A DNA stretch of 64,000 nt from Methanobacterium sp. (GCF_038562635.1 NZ_JBCFBO010000001.1:2086643-2150642), one strand, 5' to 3'; counted from the first letter of the stretch, positions 19,199 through 28,416 are shown. Numbers and translations are program-made. The notes: generated from the sequence alone by a model not told the origin.

Positions 19199-20017
19199 AT
19201 GTTAGCCCGAATTAAGAGATTTTTAGGAATGGAAGCTAAGCCAAAGGACGAAGAAAAAGCGCCAACGGAAGAAAAAAAAGTAGCTTCAGAAGAGGAGGTT
19301 GAAAAAGTGGCTGAAGAGAAACCTAAACCAAGAATTGGATACATCCACTTAAGCGGATGTACCGGAGATGTAATGTCGTTGAGTGAAAACTACGACATTT
19401 TAGCACCGTTACTTACTGAAATGGTAGATATAGTATACGGACAAACACTGGTAGACCGATGGGACATACCAGAAATGGACATAGCATTAATAGAAGGATC
19501 TGTATGTCTTCAAGATGAACACAGCTTACACGAACTAAAAGAAGTTCGTGAAAAAGCAGGATTAGTAGTAGCTTTTGGTTCATGTGCTGCAACAGGATGT
19601 TTCACCAGATATTCAAGGGGTGGACAGCAAGCACAGCCAGCTCACGAATCATTCGTGCCAGTAGCTGATGTTGTAAAAGTTGATTTAGCAATCCCAGGAT
19701 GCCCACCATCACCAGAAATCATCGCTAAAACAGTTGTTGCTGTAATTAACGGTGATATGGATTACTTACAACCAATGATGGATCTTGTTGGCTACACTGA
19801 AGCATGTGGATGCGACTTACAACTTAAAGTGGTAAACCAAGCTTTATGTATAGCATGTGGAACATGTGCAATGTCATGTCCAACTCGTGCAGTAAGTATG
19901 ACCAATGGAAGACCAGAAGTTAATAGTGACAGATGTGTCAAGTGCGGTGTCTGTTACATCCAGTGCCCAAGAAGCTGGTGGCCAATGGAAAGAATTAAAA
20001 AGGATACTGGATTATAG
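19199..20017 (+). CDS. frhG: F420-reducing hydrogenase small (Fe-S) subunit
   Basis: A 272-residue Fe-S subunit linking the NiFe site to FrhB. After an acidic, Lys/Glu-rich ~45-residue extension comes the small-subunit core (GYIHLSGCTGDVMSLSENYD, AFGSCAATGCF, IPGCPPSPE), then a two-cluster ferredoxin tail (CIACGTCAMSCP and CVKCGVCYIQCP). The charged N-terminal extension is longer than the minimal core requires. Third gene of the operon. Confidence 0.96.
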   Translation: MLARIKRFLGMEAKPKDEEKAPTEEKKVASEEEVEKVAEEKPKPRIGYIHLSGCTGDVMSLSENYDILAPLLTEMVDIVYGQTLVDRWDIPEMDIALIEGSVCLQDEHSLHELKEVREKAGLVVAFGSCAATGCFTRYSRGGQQAQPAHESFVPVADVVKVDLAIPGCPPSPEIIAKTVVAVINGDMDYLQPMMDLVGYTEACGCDLQLKVVNQALCIACGTCAMSCPTRAVSMTNGRPEVNSDRCVKCGVCYIQCPRSWWPMERIKKDTGL

Positions 20018-20029
20018 GAGGCTAAAAAA

Positions 20030-20914
20030 ATGGTATTAGGAACATATAAAGAAGCACTCTCTGCAAGATCAACTGATAAACAAATCCAGAAAATTGCACA
20101 GGATGGAGGAATTGTATCAGCTCTTTTATCCTTTGCTCTTGATGAAAAAATTATAGATGGTGCAGTTGTAGCCGGGCCTGGAAAAGATATGTGGAAACCA
20201 GAACCACAAGTTGCATTAACATCTGATGAATTGTTAGCAGCAGCAGGTACCAAATACACATTCTCTCCAAACGTCTGGATGCTTAAAAAAGCTGTAAGAC
20301 AATATGGTCTTGAAAAAGTTGGTACTGTAGCAATTCCATGTCAGACCATGGGTATAAGGAAAATGCAGTCATATCCATTTGGTGTAAGATTTGTCGCAGA
20401 CAAAATTGCATTACTTTTAGGTATATACTGTATGGAAAACTTCCCATTTGCATCTCTCCAGACATTCATCTCAGAGAAAATGGGAGTTAGCCCAGAGCTA
20501 GTCGAAAAAATGGACATAGGTAAAGGTAAATTCTGGATATACACAGCAGACGAAGAATTAAGCATCCCACTCAAAGAAACACACGGATACGAACAGAGCG
20601 GATGTAAAGTTTGTCTTGACTACGTTGCAGAATTAGCTGACCTTTCAACAGGTTCAGTAGGTTCTCCAGACGGCTGGTCAACAGTACTTACCCGTACTGA
20701 CGCTGGTGAAAACGTATTTAAACTTGCCGTTGACGCAGGTTTAATCGAAACCAAACCTATGGCTGATGTAAAACCAGGTCTCGGTCTCTTAGAAAAGCTT
20801 GCAAAAGACAAAAAAACCAAGAATCAAAAAACAATTGATGAAAGGATCGCAATGGGATTACCTGTCCCATTCAAAGCAAGCACAGAAAAAGAAGACCCAC
20901 TTGCAAACTACTAA
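20030..20914 (+). CDS. frhB: F420-reducing hydrogenase F420-binding subunit
   Basis: A 294-residue FAD/Fe-S subunit that reduces coenzyme F420. Landmarks are AQDGGIVSALLSFALDEKII, GTKYTFSPNVWMLKKAVRQY, VAIPCQTMGIRKMQ and the cluster-proximal SGCKVCLDYVAELADLSTGSVG. The C-terminal ~45 residues are a Lys-rich tail. It follows frhG by 12 bp with SD GGAGG and is closed by a palindromic terminator. Confidence 0.97.
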   Translation: MVLGTYKEALSARSTDKQIQKIAQDGGIVSALLSFALDEKIIDGAVVAGPGKDMWKPEPQVALTSDELLAAAGTKYTFSPNVWMLKKAVRQYGLEKVGTVAIPCQTMGIRKMQSYPFGVRFVADKIALLLGIYCMENFPFASLQTFISEKMGVSPELVEKMDIGKGKFWIYTADEELSIPLKETHGYEQSGCKVCLDYVAELADLSTGSVGSPDGWSTVLTRTDAGENVFKLAVDAGLIETKPMADVKPGLGLLEKLAKDKKTKNQKTIDERIAMGLPVPFKASTEKEDPLANY

Positions 20915-20924
20915 GTTTGAAAAT

Positions 20925-20965
20925 GTAGGAACTAGTTCCTACTAACTTTTTATTTTATTTTTTTA
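20925..20965 (+). terminator. frh operon terminator
   Basis: A perfect 18-bp palindrome (9-bp arms GTAGGAACT/AGTTCCTAC, 20925-20942) 10 bp after the frhB stop, followed by a T-rich tract. The GC-rich stem stands out from the AT-rich surroundings. Confidence 0.7.
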
Positions 20966-21005
20966 AATTATATTCCAACGATTATAACTATGTTATGTGA
21001 TTAAA

Positions 21006-21377
21006 ATGGACATAATTACACTTTTAGGGGCAATGTGCCTTGCTTATGGTGGTATGTTAATCCTGTACTACAGGTTACGTACAACCGAAAAACGAAAAAA
21101 ATTATCTCAGCTTATGTTGAATGGAATAAAAAGCATGCGCCGTGGTAATTTAGATAAAGCGTTAATATATTTTGATAAGGCTTATGAATATACCATTGAA
21201 ACAAATAACATGGAAGAAATGGCGGATGCACTTTATAATATAGGTATAATATACAAAGAAAAAGGGGAAATGGACAGCGCAGTAGAATACCTGAACAGCG
21301 CACAAAGTGTATATGATGAACTACAGGATAAAGATGGTAGTAAAAAAGTAACAGCCGTCACACAATCAATCCGATAA
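21006..21377 (+). CDS. Membrane-anchored TPR protein
   Basis: A 123-residue protein: an N-terminal membrane helix (IITLLGAMCLAYGGMLILYY) then about two tetratricopeptide repeats (MRRGNLDKALIYFDKAYEYT; ADALYNIGIIYKEKGEMDSA). TPRs mediate protein-protein contacts. ATG 21006 is preferred over GTG 20997, which lies within its GTGAT SD. The next gene starts 30 bp downstream. Confidence 0.7.
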   Translation: MDIITLLGAMCLAYGGMLILYYRLRTTEKRKKLSQLMLNGIKSMRRGNLDKALIYFDKAYEYTIETNNMEEMADALYNIGIIYKEKGEMDSAVEYLNSAQSVYDELQDKDGSKKVTAVTQSIR

Positions 21378-21407
21378 AATGATATTAGTTTTAATGGAGT
21401 TCCGATA

Positions 21408-22223
21408 ATGGAATCCTTAAATTTAACTCCTGCTGAATCTCTGATTATTGTATCTCCTAAAGCCAGTGGAGATAAGATGATAAAATTCACATTGATGGAT
21501 CTACTCTTAAAAAAGAGCCTTAAATTAGATATAATCGAGAAATTCAATTTTTTAAAAGGTTCCTATAGTAGTATAATTATTAGTGAAGGTGAATCCTGCC
21601 AGTGGCCTTTTAAACCACATGAAGAGATATTAATAGAGCTGATTTTAGAACATCATGAGTTGAAGCTCGATGAATTTGTAAATACATTACATAAAAAAAT
21701 TGGTTCACCTATAGAATATAAAAATAGATATGTAAGAGATCCTCTCATTGATAAAGGCTACTTTAAAATGCAAAAGAAGATGTTAATGTCTCTTGCTCCT
21801 TATAATATGTATTCCTTAACTGATAATGGACTTAAAGTGAAGTATAAAATAAATAAATTACTTAATGATGCAGAAAATCTTAAAAAATGGATGAAAGAAG
21901 ATTTAGGGCGGGCAAAAGCTTATCTATCTGTTTTGGGGTCGCATATACTTTTAACAGATGTTGATATAAAAGATATTAAAAAATTCAATAGAATATTGTC
22001 TTACATAAATCCTGAACCAAATACCTGTGAATATTACAGTTATTATCTTTATACGGTACCTTTTGACTATTTAGATGATTATGGTAATCTTAAAAGCTTT
22101 GATTTTTTAGATATATCTTTACTTGATCATTTCAACTCTTTCAGTGACTTAACTGATAAAGACACATCGGTTAGTGGAAGAAGAATAGAAAGAAGACTGA
22201 AAAATAGGGAGGTTATTCCGTAA
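21408..22223 (+). CDS. Hypothetical protein, possible winged-helix
   Basis: A 271-residue soluble protein I do not recognise. The segment EILIELILEHHELKLDEFVN...YNMYSLTDNGLKVKYKINKL looks like a winged-helix fold with a MarR/PadR-like LTDNG wing. The rest is rich in Tyr, Lys and Asp, with no membrane helices. Its 3' end overlaps the convergent map gene by 11 bp. Confidence 0.55.
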   Translation: MESLNLTPAESLIIVSPKASGDKMIKFTLMDLLLKKSLKLDIIEKFNFLKGSYSSIIISEGESCQWPFKPHEEILIELILEHHELKLDEFVNTLHKKIGSPIEYKNRYVRDPLIDKGYFKMQKKMLMSLAPYNMYSLTDNGLKVKYKINKLLNDAENLKKWMKEDLGRAKAYLSVLGSHILLTDVDIKDIKKFNRILSYINPEPNTCEYYSYYLYTVPFDYLDDYGNLKSFDFLDISLLDHFNSFSDLTDKDTSVSGRRIERRLKNREVIP

Positions 22224-23118
22224 TTACGGTGCAACCATCACTTTCAACAATAACAGTGTGTTCGGACTGTGCAACAACTGCATTGCTTTTTTCTCTAAGT
22301 ACATGATATGGATAGACTGCTCTTGATGAAATCAGCATTCTCATTGCTGCATTTAAATGATGCTCGCTGAAGTGGCTTGTAAGCCATCTTCCTGAAAATG
22401 GTAAACTTCTATATTCTTCTTTTATAATTTTTAAAGCTCTTCTTGCGTGAAGCAGCCTCATGGGTCTGTCTCTTAAGAATTTGAATATGTATGTTTCGTT
22501 CATATCTGTAACTCTTCCAATACCGTCGGTTGCAAATGGTTCTATGGCTAGAACATCTCCTTCTTCTAATTTATGAGGATTATTCTCCTTGATGTTTGGC
22601 ATTGAGAGCCCTGCATGAAGTATCCATTGGTCCATACTATGGCCTGTTAAATTAGATACAACGTTAAATCCTCTATCGTTTATGGCTTTTTCTATGATTT
22701 CTCCGACTTTCCCGATTTCTACACCGGCTCTTATGGCGCTTATTCCATTTTCAAGCCCTTCTTGGGATGCGAGTATCATATTTTCATGTTTTTCACGCAT
22801 TTCTTCAGGCATATCTTCACCGACAAGCACGCTTACTGCAGTGTCTGCGATGTATCCATCTATGTGTGCACCTAAATCAATTTTAACTACGTCTCCAGAT
22901 TTAATTGTATGTTCGTCGCCAGCAGGAGATGTGTAATGGGCAGTTATCTCATTTACAGAAACATTGCATGGAAATGCAATACCTCCTCCGAGTTCTACAA
23001 TTTCATTTTCAACGAATTCTACAAGGTCTAAAACTTTCATGTCTTCTTTTACATAGTTTACTGCATCTTTCCTGACTTTCGATGCTATTTTTCCAGATTT
23101 TTTGTACATATCAATCAT
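22213..23118 (-). CDS. map: Methionine aminopeptidase, type II
   Basis: Removes initiator Met from nascent proteins; a dinuclear-metal enzyme of the pita-bread fold. About 301 residues. Metal ligands are visible in KIDLGAHIDGYIADTA (two Asp), GHSMDQWILHAG (His), ALAIEPFA-type LAIEPFA (Glu) and SEHTVIVESDG (Glu). The ~60-residue insertion between the last His and the final Glu marks type II. ATG 23118 is chosen over 23142 because a GTGAT SD directly precedes it and the archaeal family starts near IDMYKKSGKIASKV. Confidence 0.93.
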   Translation of the reverse strand: MIDMYKKSGKIASKVRKDAVNYVKEDMKVLDLVEFVENEIVELGGGIAFPCNVSVNEITAHYTSPAGDEHTIKSGDVVKIDLGAHIDGYIADTAVSVLVGEDMPEEMREKHENMILASQEGLENGISAIRAGVEIGKVGEIIEKAINDRGFNVVSNLTGHSMDQWILHAGLSMPNIKENNPHKLEEGDVLAIEPFATDGIGRVTDMNETYIFKFLRDRPMRLLHARRALKIIKEEYRSLPFSGRWLTSHFSEHHLNAAMRMLISSRAVYPYHVLREKSNAVVAQSEHTVIVESDGCTVITE

Positions 23119-23614
23119 ATAATCACGTAAATTCAATTTCATTGATGCTTTAATTAGTTTAGATAAAATTAATGATATAACTACTTAGATTCAGTTTAAA
23201 TAATAAAGCTTTTATAGTGAATGACGTAACTTTTTAAACGCTTAATTTTAGGTATTGAAAATCTACGATTTTTGCAGGCCCTTAACATAAATAAATTATT
23301 TTATTAAATAGTTAATCAAAACTATAGAGTCATTCACTATAATTTAATTATAATCGTTGTTTTCTATTTTTTCATTAATAAGTTTTTAATGATTTGGTTT
23401 AATCATATAAAATTAGGAGATGTAACTTGAAAATTTAATAAATTCGATTTATTGCATGTTTCTGCTCTATTAAAATCATAAGATAATTTATTTTTAATTA
23501 TGTATGACTTTTTAAGCTTAATTTAGTATTGTAGAATAGTTTAATAAAGTAAATGTATAAAAATCAATTAAGAAATGCACTAATCTTTTAAGGATAGATT
23601 AGGGGGTTAAAAAA
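23119..23614. other. Intergenic with a MITE-like element
   Basis: Apart from the inverted-repeat element at 23212-23342 I see only AT-rich DNA here: the map promoter on the minus strand and, near the right end, the AGGGGGTT SD of the next small gene. No RNA gene is recognised. Confidence 0.5.
23212..23342. mobile_element. MITE-like element with 14-bp terminal inverted repeats
   Basis: 131 bp bounded by perfect 14-bp inverted repeats, TTATAGTGAATGAC at 23212-23225 and GTCATTCACTATAA at 23329-23342. It has no coding capacity. Inside is a hairpin (GAAAATC-tac-GATTTTTGC) and a right-hand block (AACATAAATAAATTATTTTA). A second, internally enlarged copy lies at 60542-60727 and shares the left terminus. 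No target-site duplication is obvious. Confidence 0.6.
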
Positions 23615-23923
23615 ATTCCAAATAATAATAAAAATGAGGTTGGCTATATTACTGGTTCTTTCCCAGCTTTTTTATTTGGTGGAGACATATTTCAAATTTT
23701 TATAGCGATTGTAGTAGTTTTAATTTTAATTTCGGGTATTTCTGTTATTTACAGAAGAAGAAAATCATCCAAAAAAACTGATGAAAGGCTTTCAAGCTTA
23801 AGAAGAGAATTTAACTATGTAAAAGAAGAAAGTTTTAATGAAATCGAAGATGATTGGTTAGAAAATAGATTAAATGCCGATGATCCTGATCTAGAAGATT
23901 TAATTTATGTAAATAAGAAGTAA
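23615..23923 (+). CDS. Small membrane protein, apparent ATT start
   Basis: 102 residues, no ATG/GTG/TTG at the front of the open frame. The most likely start is ATT 23615, six bases after the SD-like AGGGGGTT. The product reads (M)PNNNKNEVGYITGSFPAF, then a strong membrane helix (IFIAIVVVLILISGISVIY), a basic RRRKSSKK anchor and an acidic C-terminal region (ADDPDLEDLIYVNKK). Amino-acid composition and the helix-plus-positive anchor look genuinely coding. It precedes two similar single-helix proteins at 24146 and 24587. Confidence 0.6.
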   Translation: MPNNNKNEVGYITGSFPAFLFGGDIFQIFIAIVVVLILISGISVIYRRRKSSKKTDERLSSLRREFNYVKEESFNEIEDDWLENRLNADDPDLEDLIYVNKK

Positions 23924-24145
23924 GTTTGGTATAACTCTATTTAAATTAATTATACTACTTTTCATTTAACTTATTCAATTTAAGATGTTTATAACTATCT
24001 GACTTTAATTTTATTTATTTTAAGGGTTAAAATTTCAAATTATTTATATGGAATTACTACATATAAATGTAGAGTTAATTAAAGGCCACCTAAATGACTA
24101 AGATTATATATAAACTTGGACAAAAATATTAAAAGGTGAAATCAT

Positions 24146-24583
24146 ATGGCTGCATTCGATACAACTGCAATATCACAAAATATCGTATGGATAATTATTG
24201 TGGTAATTGTGGCAATTGTTGTTATAATCATATTTAGTGAATGGAGAAAGGTGAGGGAAGCTCAAAATAATGTAGCACTTGTTGAAAAACAGGTTGAGCT
24301 TAAAAAAATCTCTTTAGTGGAAAAAGACATTGAAACAAAACGCATGATGGAAAATGTGATTCCATTACCTAAGGATCAGCAGGAACAGCTTGCTAATATA
24401 AGACAGGGTACTTCAGATATAATGCACAAGGTAGGGTATCTTCACAGTGAAATAAGTGAAAGAGTGGCACGCCTTGAAGCTAAAGCAGAATATGGAAAAC
24501 TCCAGAAATTAATGAAAGACCTCGAACAGAAAGAGGCAGAACTTGATAAAAAAATGGAAGATAGTACTAAAGGGAGGAAATAA
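24146..24583 (+). CDS. Single-helix membrane protein with coiled coil (A)
   Basis: 145 residues: short N-terminus, one membrane helix (IVWIIIVVIVAIVVIIIF) and a ~100-residue charged coiled coil (QNNVALVEKQVELKKISLVE... ARLEAKAEYGKLQKLMKDLE). SD AAGGTGA precedes the ATG. It lies 3 bp before a second protein with the same layout, so the two may form a hetero-oligomer at the membrane. Family not recognised. Confidence 0.65.
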   Translation: MAAFDTTAISQNIVWIIIVVIVAIVVIIIFSEWRKVREAQNNVALVEKQVELKKISLVEKDIETKRMMENVIPLPKDQQEQLANIRQGTSDIMHKVGYLHSEISERVARLEAKAEYGKLQKLMKDLEQKEAELDKKMEDSTKGRK

Positions 24584-24586
24584 TCA

Positions 24587-25102
24587 ATGGGACCGCTAGA
24601 ACTATTTGCAATCCTTGTTTTAGCTGGTGCGATAATCGTACTTTTGTATTATTACCTTCAAGAAACAAAGGGAGCTTCTTTGGTAGGTGTACGATCCAGT
24701 ATTTCTCAAGTGGGTAGTAAAGTGTCTGAAGGGATACATCCAAACAATGATACTACTCAAACCCCTGAAGGAGAAAGGAAAATGTCAGGAGTAAGTGAAA
24801 AAGTTTCTGAAATGAGTGAAATGTTAAAAGGAAAAGTCAACGTTCCTATAAGTACAGATAGTTTATCCGGAAGAATTGATGAATTTTTAGATGAACAAAG
24901 CGATAGACTAATAAAAGATTGGGAACTTGCCACTAAATCTGATGTAGGTACTCTTGAGAAGAAATATGATAAAGTTTCCAGGGAAATAGATGACCTTGAA
25001 AGGAGATTCAATGAATACCGGGGACACGCCAACAAAAAATTTGAACACATCGAAGAGAGGCTTAGTAAATTGGAAGGTAAAGAGCCTGAAGAAACTGAAT
25101 AA
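24587..25102 (+). CDS. Single-helix membrane protein with coiled coil (B)
   Basis: 171 residues: N-terminal membrane helix (LELFAILVLAGAIIVLLYYY), a low-complexity Ser/Val/Gly region and a C-terminal coiled coil (KKYDKVSREIDDLERRFNEY, then KKFEHIEERLSKLEGKEPEE). SD GGGAGG overlaps the stop region of the previous gene. Topology mirrors protein A. Confidence 0.65.
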   Translation: MGPLELFAILVLAGAIIVLLYYYLQETKGASLVGVRSSISQVGSKVSEGIHPNNDTTQTPEGERKMSGVSEKVSEMSEMLKGKVNVPISTDSLSGRIDEFLDEQSDRLIKDWELATKSDVGTLEKKYDKVSREIDDLERRFNEYRGHANKKFEHIEERLSKLEGKEPEETE

Positions 25103-25133
25103 TTAAATTTATTTTCCTTTTTAATTGATTACC

Positions 25134-25469
25134 ATGATTGATTATGGGACAATAATAGTAGACATTGCAAGTATTCTTTCTTATTTTGGAGCTGTAGTTA
25201 TTTTTTATGGGGGTATAAGATCAGCAATTGGAGTGCTCTCCATTGAAATACTCAAAAGAAAAACCAGTTATAATGATGTGAGACTGGATTTTACCCCTAA
25301 AATTCTAATTGGCCTGGAGTTTTTTATTGCAGGGGACCTTATAAAATCAATTTTAGAACCAAATTTAAACCAGGTGATTATACTGGCAATAATTGTAGCA
25401 ATCAGGACAATTGTAGGCTTTTCTTTAGGTAGAGAAATTAGAGAATTGGAAGATAAGAATAAAAAATAA
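25134..25469 (+). CDS. DUF1622-type membrane protein
   Basis: 111 residues with three predicted membrane helices: ~IASILSYFGAVVIFYGGI, ~ILIGLEFFIAGDLIKSIL and ~VIILAIIVAIRTIVGFSL. The LGREIRELE end is typical of DUF1622 proteins. TTG 25125 is an alternative start. It follows coiled-coil protein B by 31 bp and is probably in that operon. Function unknown. Confidence 0.7.
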   Translation: MIDYGTIIVDIASILSYFGAVVIFYGGIRSAIGVLSIEILKRKTSYNDVRLDFTPKILIGLEFFIAGDLIKSILEPNLNQVIILAIIVAIRTIVGFSLGREIRELEDKNKK

Positions 25470-25737
25470 CTATTATGGGTTATAATGTTGTAAATTGTGC
25501 AATAAATTGGCTAAATTATATATTATACTACCTGAAAATTTTGATTTTATTGATTCATTTGCATAAATGACAGTGCTGTATTTAATTAATATTAAAAATA
25601 TTGTAGTTTAGCGCAATTAACTTTAAATAGCTTAATTTACTAAATATATTTAAAGTATTAGTTGAAATTAAAATTTAATTTTTATTAATAGACTAAGAGA
25701 AACCTTTATATACTCTTAGGTACAAACCATGATAGTA

Positions 25738-25816
<79 letters not shown>

Positions 25817-25937
25817 ATTTTTAATTTAACTTTAAAAACTTAAAATTTATATTCAAGTTCAATTTCACTGTTATTTCAAAACTTAGTATATTTTTTTCTA
25901 AAGTTTTATAAGTCGTTGTTTATACATAATTATTAAA

Positions 25938-26298
25938 GAGGGCGAAGCCTGCTTAATTTAGATCAACATTCAAAAATTCTTTGAGTAGGTTTTGGGTAAG
26001 CCGAAGAGCAGCTACCGGTTTCTTGCAACCTGCAAGTTAAACTGAGGAAACTCCATCCATCATACAGAACCATGGTGTCGCGAGGCACATGCTGAGAAGC
26101 ATGACTCTGGAGCAGAAACGAGACGTCTTTTGATAGATGAAGATGATGCCTAAGCTGATGATATCAAAAGGAACGGTGAAACGGCCATTTCGTGGGATGT
26201 AAGGGCAAATACTGTCGATGAATCCTGTATGAGGCAGAGGTAGCTCGCATAGATGAATGCTGCTAAAACAGGAGGTGGGTTACTCTCGGCATACCCTC
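25938..26298 (+). ncRNA. rnpB: RNase P RNA (archaeal type A)
   Basis: About 361 nt. CR-I is visible as GAGGAAACTCCATCCATC, and CR-V as AGATGAATGCTGCTAAAACA followed by GTGGGTTAC. The internal GAGACGTC, GGAACGGTGAAACGGCC and GGCAAATACTGTCGATGAA segments suit the P7-P12 region. The ends GAGGG (25938) and CCCTC (26294) pair as P1. Unusually GC-rich for the region. End points are estimated from the P1 pairing. The tail element begins right after it. Confidence 0.9.
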
Positions 26299-26475
26299 AA
26301 CCACTCAAAAATAGAAAATTTTTGAGTTCCGGTAGATCGAAAATCAAAACGAATTCTATTTTAATTTCTATTTAAATTCCAATAAATTCTATTTTAAATC
26401 CTTTTATTAAATTCTGTTGAGATTTAAAAACTAATAGAAAACCCTCGCTGATCGTTCGGAGATCGAAAATCAAAA
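26299..26475 (+). repeat. Stable-RNA tail element, copy 3 (behind rnpB)
   Basis: Starts with a hairpin (ACTCAAAAA...TTTTTGAGT), then GATCGAAAATCAAAACGAATTC and the AT-rich block AATTCCAATAAATTCTATTT, and ends CCTCGCTGATCGTTCGGAG. Same order and same orientation relative to the RNA gene as behind both tRNA-Arg genes; the distal part is ~85-90% identical by eye. Confidence 0.75.
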
Positions 26476-26600
26476 TCAAATCCTATTTTAATTTCTATTC
26501 AAATTCAAAAAAATTTAATTTGAAATCTTTACTAAGATTTTAGAACCATTGGATCTCTTGTTCAGTGTTATAGATCAAAGATCAAAACGAATTCTAATAA
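26459..26600 (+). repeat. Degenerate second copy of the tail block
   Basis: Restarts with GGAGATCGAAAATCAAAATC and a diverged TATTTTAATTTCTATTCAAA block, then GAAATCTTTACTAAGATTTT, and near 26578 a third restart AGATCAAAACGAATTCTAAT. It reads as a decayed tandem repeat of the element before it. Confidence 0.5.
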
Positions 26601-26707
26601 ATGATACTCTTTTTTAACTGGAATAATAACAAATATATGTCTCAATTAACATAATATTCACATTAAACTGTTATTGGCTCTATAAAAATCTTAAAAAGGA
26701 GTTAAAT

Positions 26708-27394
26708 ATGTCTGAATTATCAACTTTACTCTTGGATATACTTCCATTAGCATTTGGTGCAGCGGTGAGCCCTACTGTGCTTATAGGAATAATTTTAATT
26801 TTATCAATATCAGACCGCCCTAAATTAAGCGGAATTGCATTTTATTTTGGATCTATGATTATCCTGCTCATTGTGGCTGCTGCAGGGATACTTCTGGGAA
26901 AAGGAGTAGCAGTTGCATCAAGTAAGCCCCCATCTGTGACGTCAGCTTATCTTGACCTTGCCATTGGAATATTTCTAATTTTACTTGGAATCTGGAGAAT
27001 CAATAAAAAGGGCAGTGACACGCCGGATAAAGGTAGATTCGGTGGTAAATCAAAATCAAGTATCTCTGATTTTATAAAGTATATGATTTTAGGGTTAGGA
27101 ATGTTTGCTGTTAATTTTACAACTACTGTACTTGTATTTGCAGCGGGTAAAGATATTGGAATTTCCAGTGCAGGTATCACTGACAAGGTGACTGTGGTGA
27201 TTGTTCTTACGTTAATTACACTGCTTGTGGTTGAAATTCCGCTTTTAGTATACTTTACAATGCCAGAACGTTCTGAAAAACTTTTAAACGTTCTTAATGT
27301 TTGGATGCAGAAAAACAGCCGTTATCTGATGGCGGCAGTTATGTTTGTATTTGGAATTTATTTAATGGTAAAAGGGGTAAGAGTTTTATTTTAA
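26708..27394 (+). CDS. GAP-family (Sap-like) membrane transporter
   Basis: A 228-residue polytopic protein with about six membrane helices: ILPLAFGAAVSPTVLIGIIL start, SGIAFYFGSMIILLIVAAAG, YLDLAIGIFLILLGIW, a cytoplasmic GSDTPDKGRFGGKSK loop, then FAVNFTTTVLVFAAGKDIG and two more helices. This layout matches the GAP/Sap group, distantly related to LysE-type exporters. Substrate unknown. Its stop overlaps the convergent gene by 4 bp. Confidence 0.75.
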   Translation: MSELSTLLLDILPLAFGAAVSPTVLIGIILILSISDRPKLSGIAFYFGSMIILLIVAAAGILLGKGVAVASSKPPSVTSAYLDLAIGIFLILLGIWRINKKGSDTPDKGRFGGKSKSSISDFIKYMILGLGMFAVNFTTTVLVFAAGKDIGISSAGITDKVTVVIVLTLITLLVVEIPLLVYFTMPERSEKLLNVLNVWMQKNSRYLMAAVMFVFGIYLMVKGVRVLF

Positions 27395-27759
27395 ACTTGT
27401 TCTTTAAAATTTTCATAAACCCTTAAAGACTTTGAAAGTGCATCTGTCTCTGCTATTAGAGACCCCATTAAAATAGCTAGAAGTAACTGTTCTTGTTTGG
27501 CCCCAAATTTCTCTGCAACTTTAAGATGAGTTAGCAAACAATTTTCAGCTCCTATTGCAGAGGCAGCACCTATGGCCACAAATTCTTTGGTTAAGGAAGG
27601 TAATGTATCATCATTATTTATTGTTTCTAGTTTTTCATAGTAAGTCTTTAATGTAGCTGGCTTTTCTGCCATTACCTGAAAGATCTTTGGAACGAAACCG
27701 AAGTAACTTTCAATTTTTTCAAATATTTTGTCTACATCTATTTCTTTTTCTATGTTCAT
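27391..27759 (-). CDS. Carboxymuconolactone-decarboxylase-family protein
   Basis: 122 residues, AhpD-like all-helical fold (TLPSLTKEFVAIGAASAIGAENCLLTHLKVAEKFG). The active site normally reads CxxCxxxH; here the first Cys position is Ala and only Cys-LLT-His remains, so disulfide reductase chemistry of the AhpD kind is unlikely. An N-terminal FEKIESYFGFVPKIFQVMAE segment is typical of this subgroup. Confidence 0.75.
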   Translation of the reverse strand: MNIEKEIDVDKIFEKIESYFGFVPKIFQVMAEKPATLKTYYEKLETINNDDTLPSLTKEFVAIGAASAIGAENCLLTHLKVAEKFGAKQEQLLLAILMGSLIAETDALSKSLRVYENFKEQV

Positions 27760-28146
27760 TGAACCATCTCCCTAATTTAGCTGATCTTATAGCTATTCTA
27801 TTATTTCTGTATTATGAAATGTTAATTTTTGAATTGGAATGGTTGAAAAAATAAATTCTAAAAAAAAATAGAAATATTATTTTAATAGGGATATTAGTGG
27901 AATCGGCACGCTTATAAAAGGTTATACTTATAAAAATGCATAACTTTGACTAATATTTCCTCCGCAGGGGGGTATGGCTTTGTATCAAACTACTCGATAT
28001 TTAACTTGCTTTAATTAGATATAAAGTATATCTAATAAAAAGCATACATGGGAGGATATGTTTAATTTATTCAAACATTCATTCTATTTAATTGTTTTAA
28101 AATAAGTACTGATATTAAAAATATTTTTCAAATTTTTTTATAAATA
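27760..28146. other. Intergenic, short hairpin only
   Basis: AT-rich. The only GC-rich feature is a short stem CCTCC-gca-GGGGG at 27959-27971. A 15-codon frame at 28058 with GGGAGG too close to its ATG is not credible as a gene. Nothing else recognised. Confidence 0.4.
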
Positions 28147-28416
28147 TCAATTTTTGATTAAAGTTTCAGTTGCAACATGTTTACCTGTGGCAGCACCTTT
28201 TTCACAGTAGTAAAACCGGTTTAGTTTATATTTTATTTCATTGGGACAGTGCAAACATAGACATCCTCTCTTGTCGATTTCGCATTCTGTACTGCCCCTG
28301 GAACAGAAGAAGAATTCCCCTTTATTTTTCATGCATTCATTATATGCAGGACAATCTGGGCAGTGGCATCTTGCAGCGTTTTCTTCTGTATCATGTACAA
28401 CTCTATCATTATCCAT
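28147..28416 (-). CDS. DUF2769-type cysteine-rich protein
   Basis: 89 residues with 12 Cys arranged in repeated CxxC units (CHCPDCPAYNEC; FFCSRGSTECEIDKRGCLCLHCP; YYCEKG). The spacing suggests zinc or Fe-S binding. Two longer relatives are at 47683-48015 and 48188-48481. Role unknown. Confidence 0.75.
   Translation of the reverse strand: MDNDRVVHDTEENAARCHCPDCPAYNECMKNKGEFFFCSRGSTECEIDKRGCLCLHCPNEIKYKLNRFYYCEKGAATGKHVATETLIKN

Noticed and set aside
28058..28105. A 15-codon frame after GGGAGGAT
   Set aside because: The SD is only two bases from the ATG, the peptide (MFNLFKHSFYLIVLK) is too short to judge, and there is no promoter or context.
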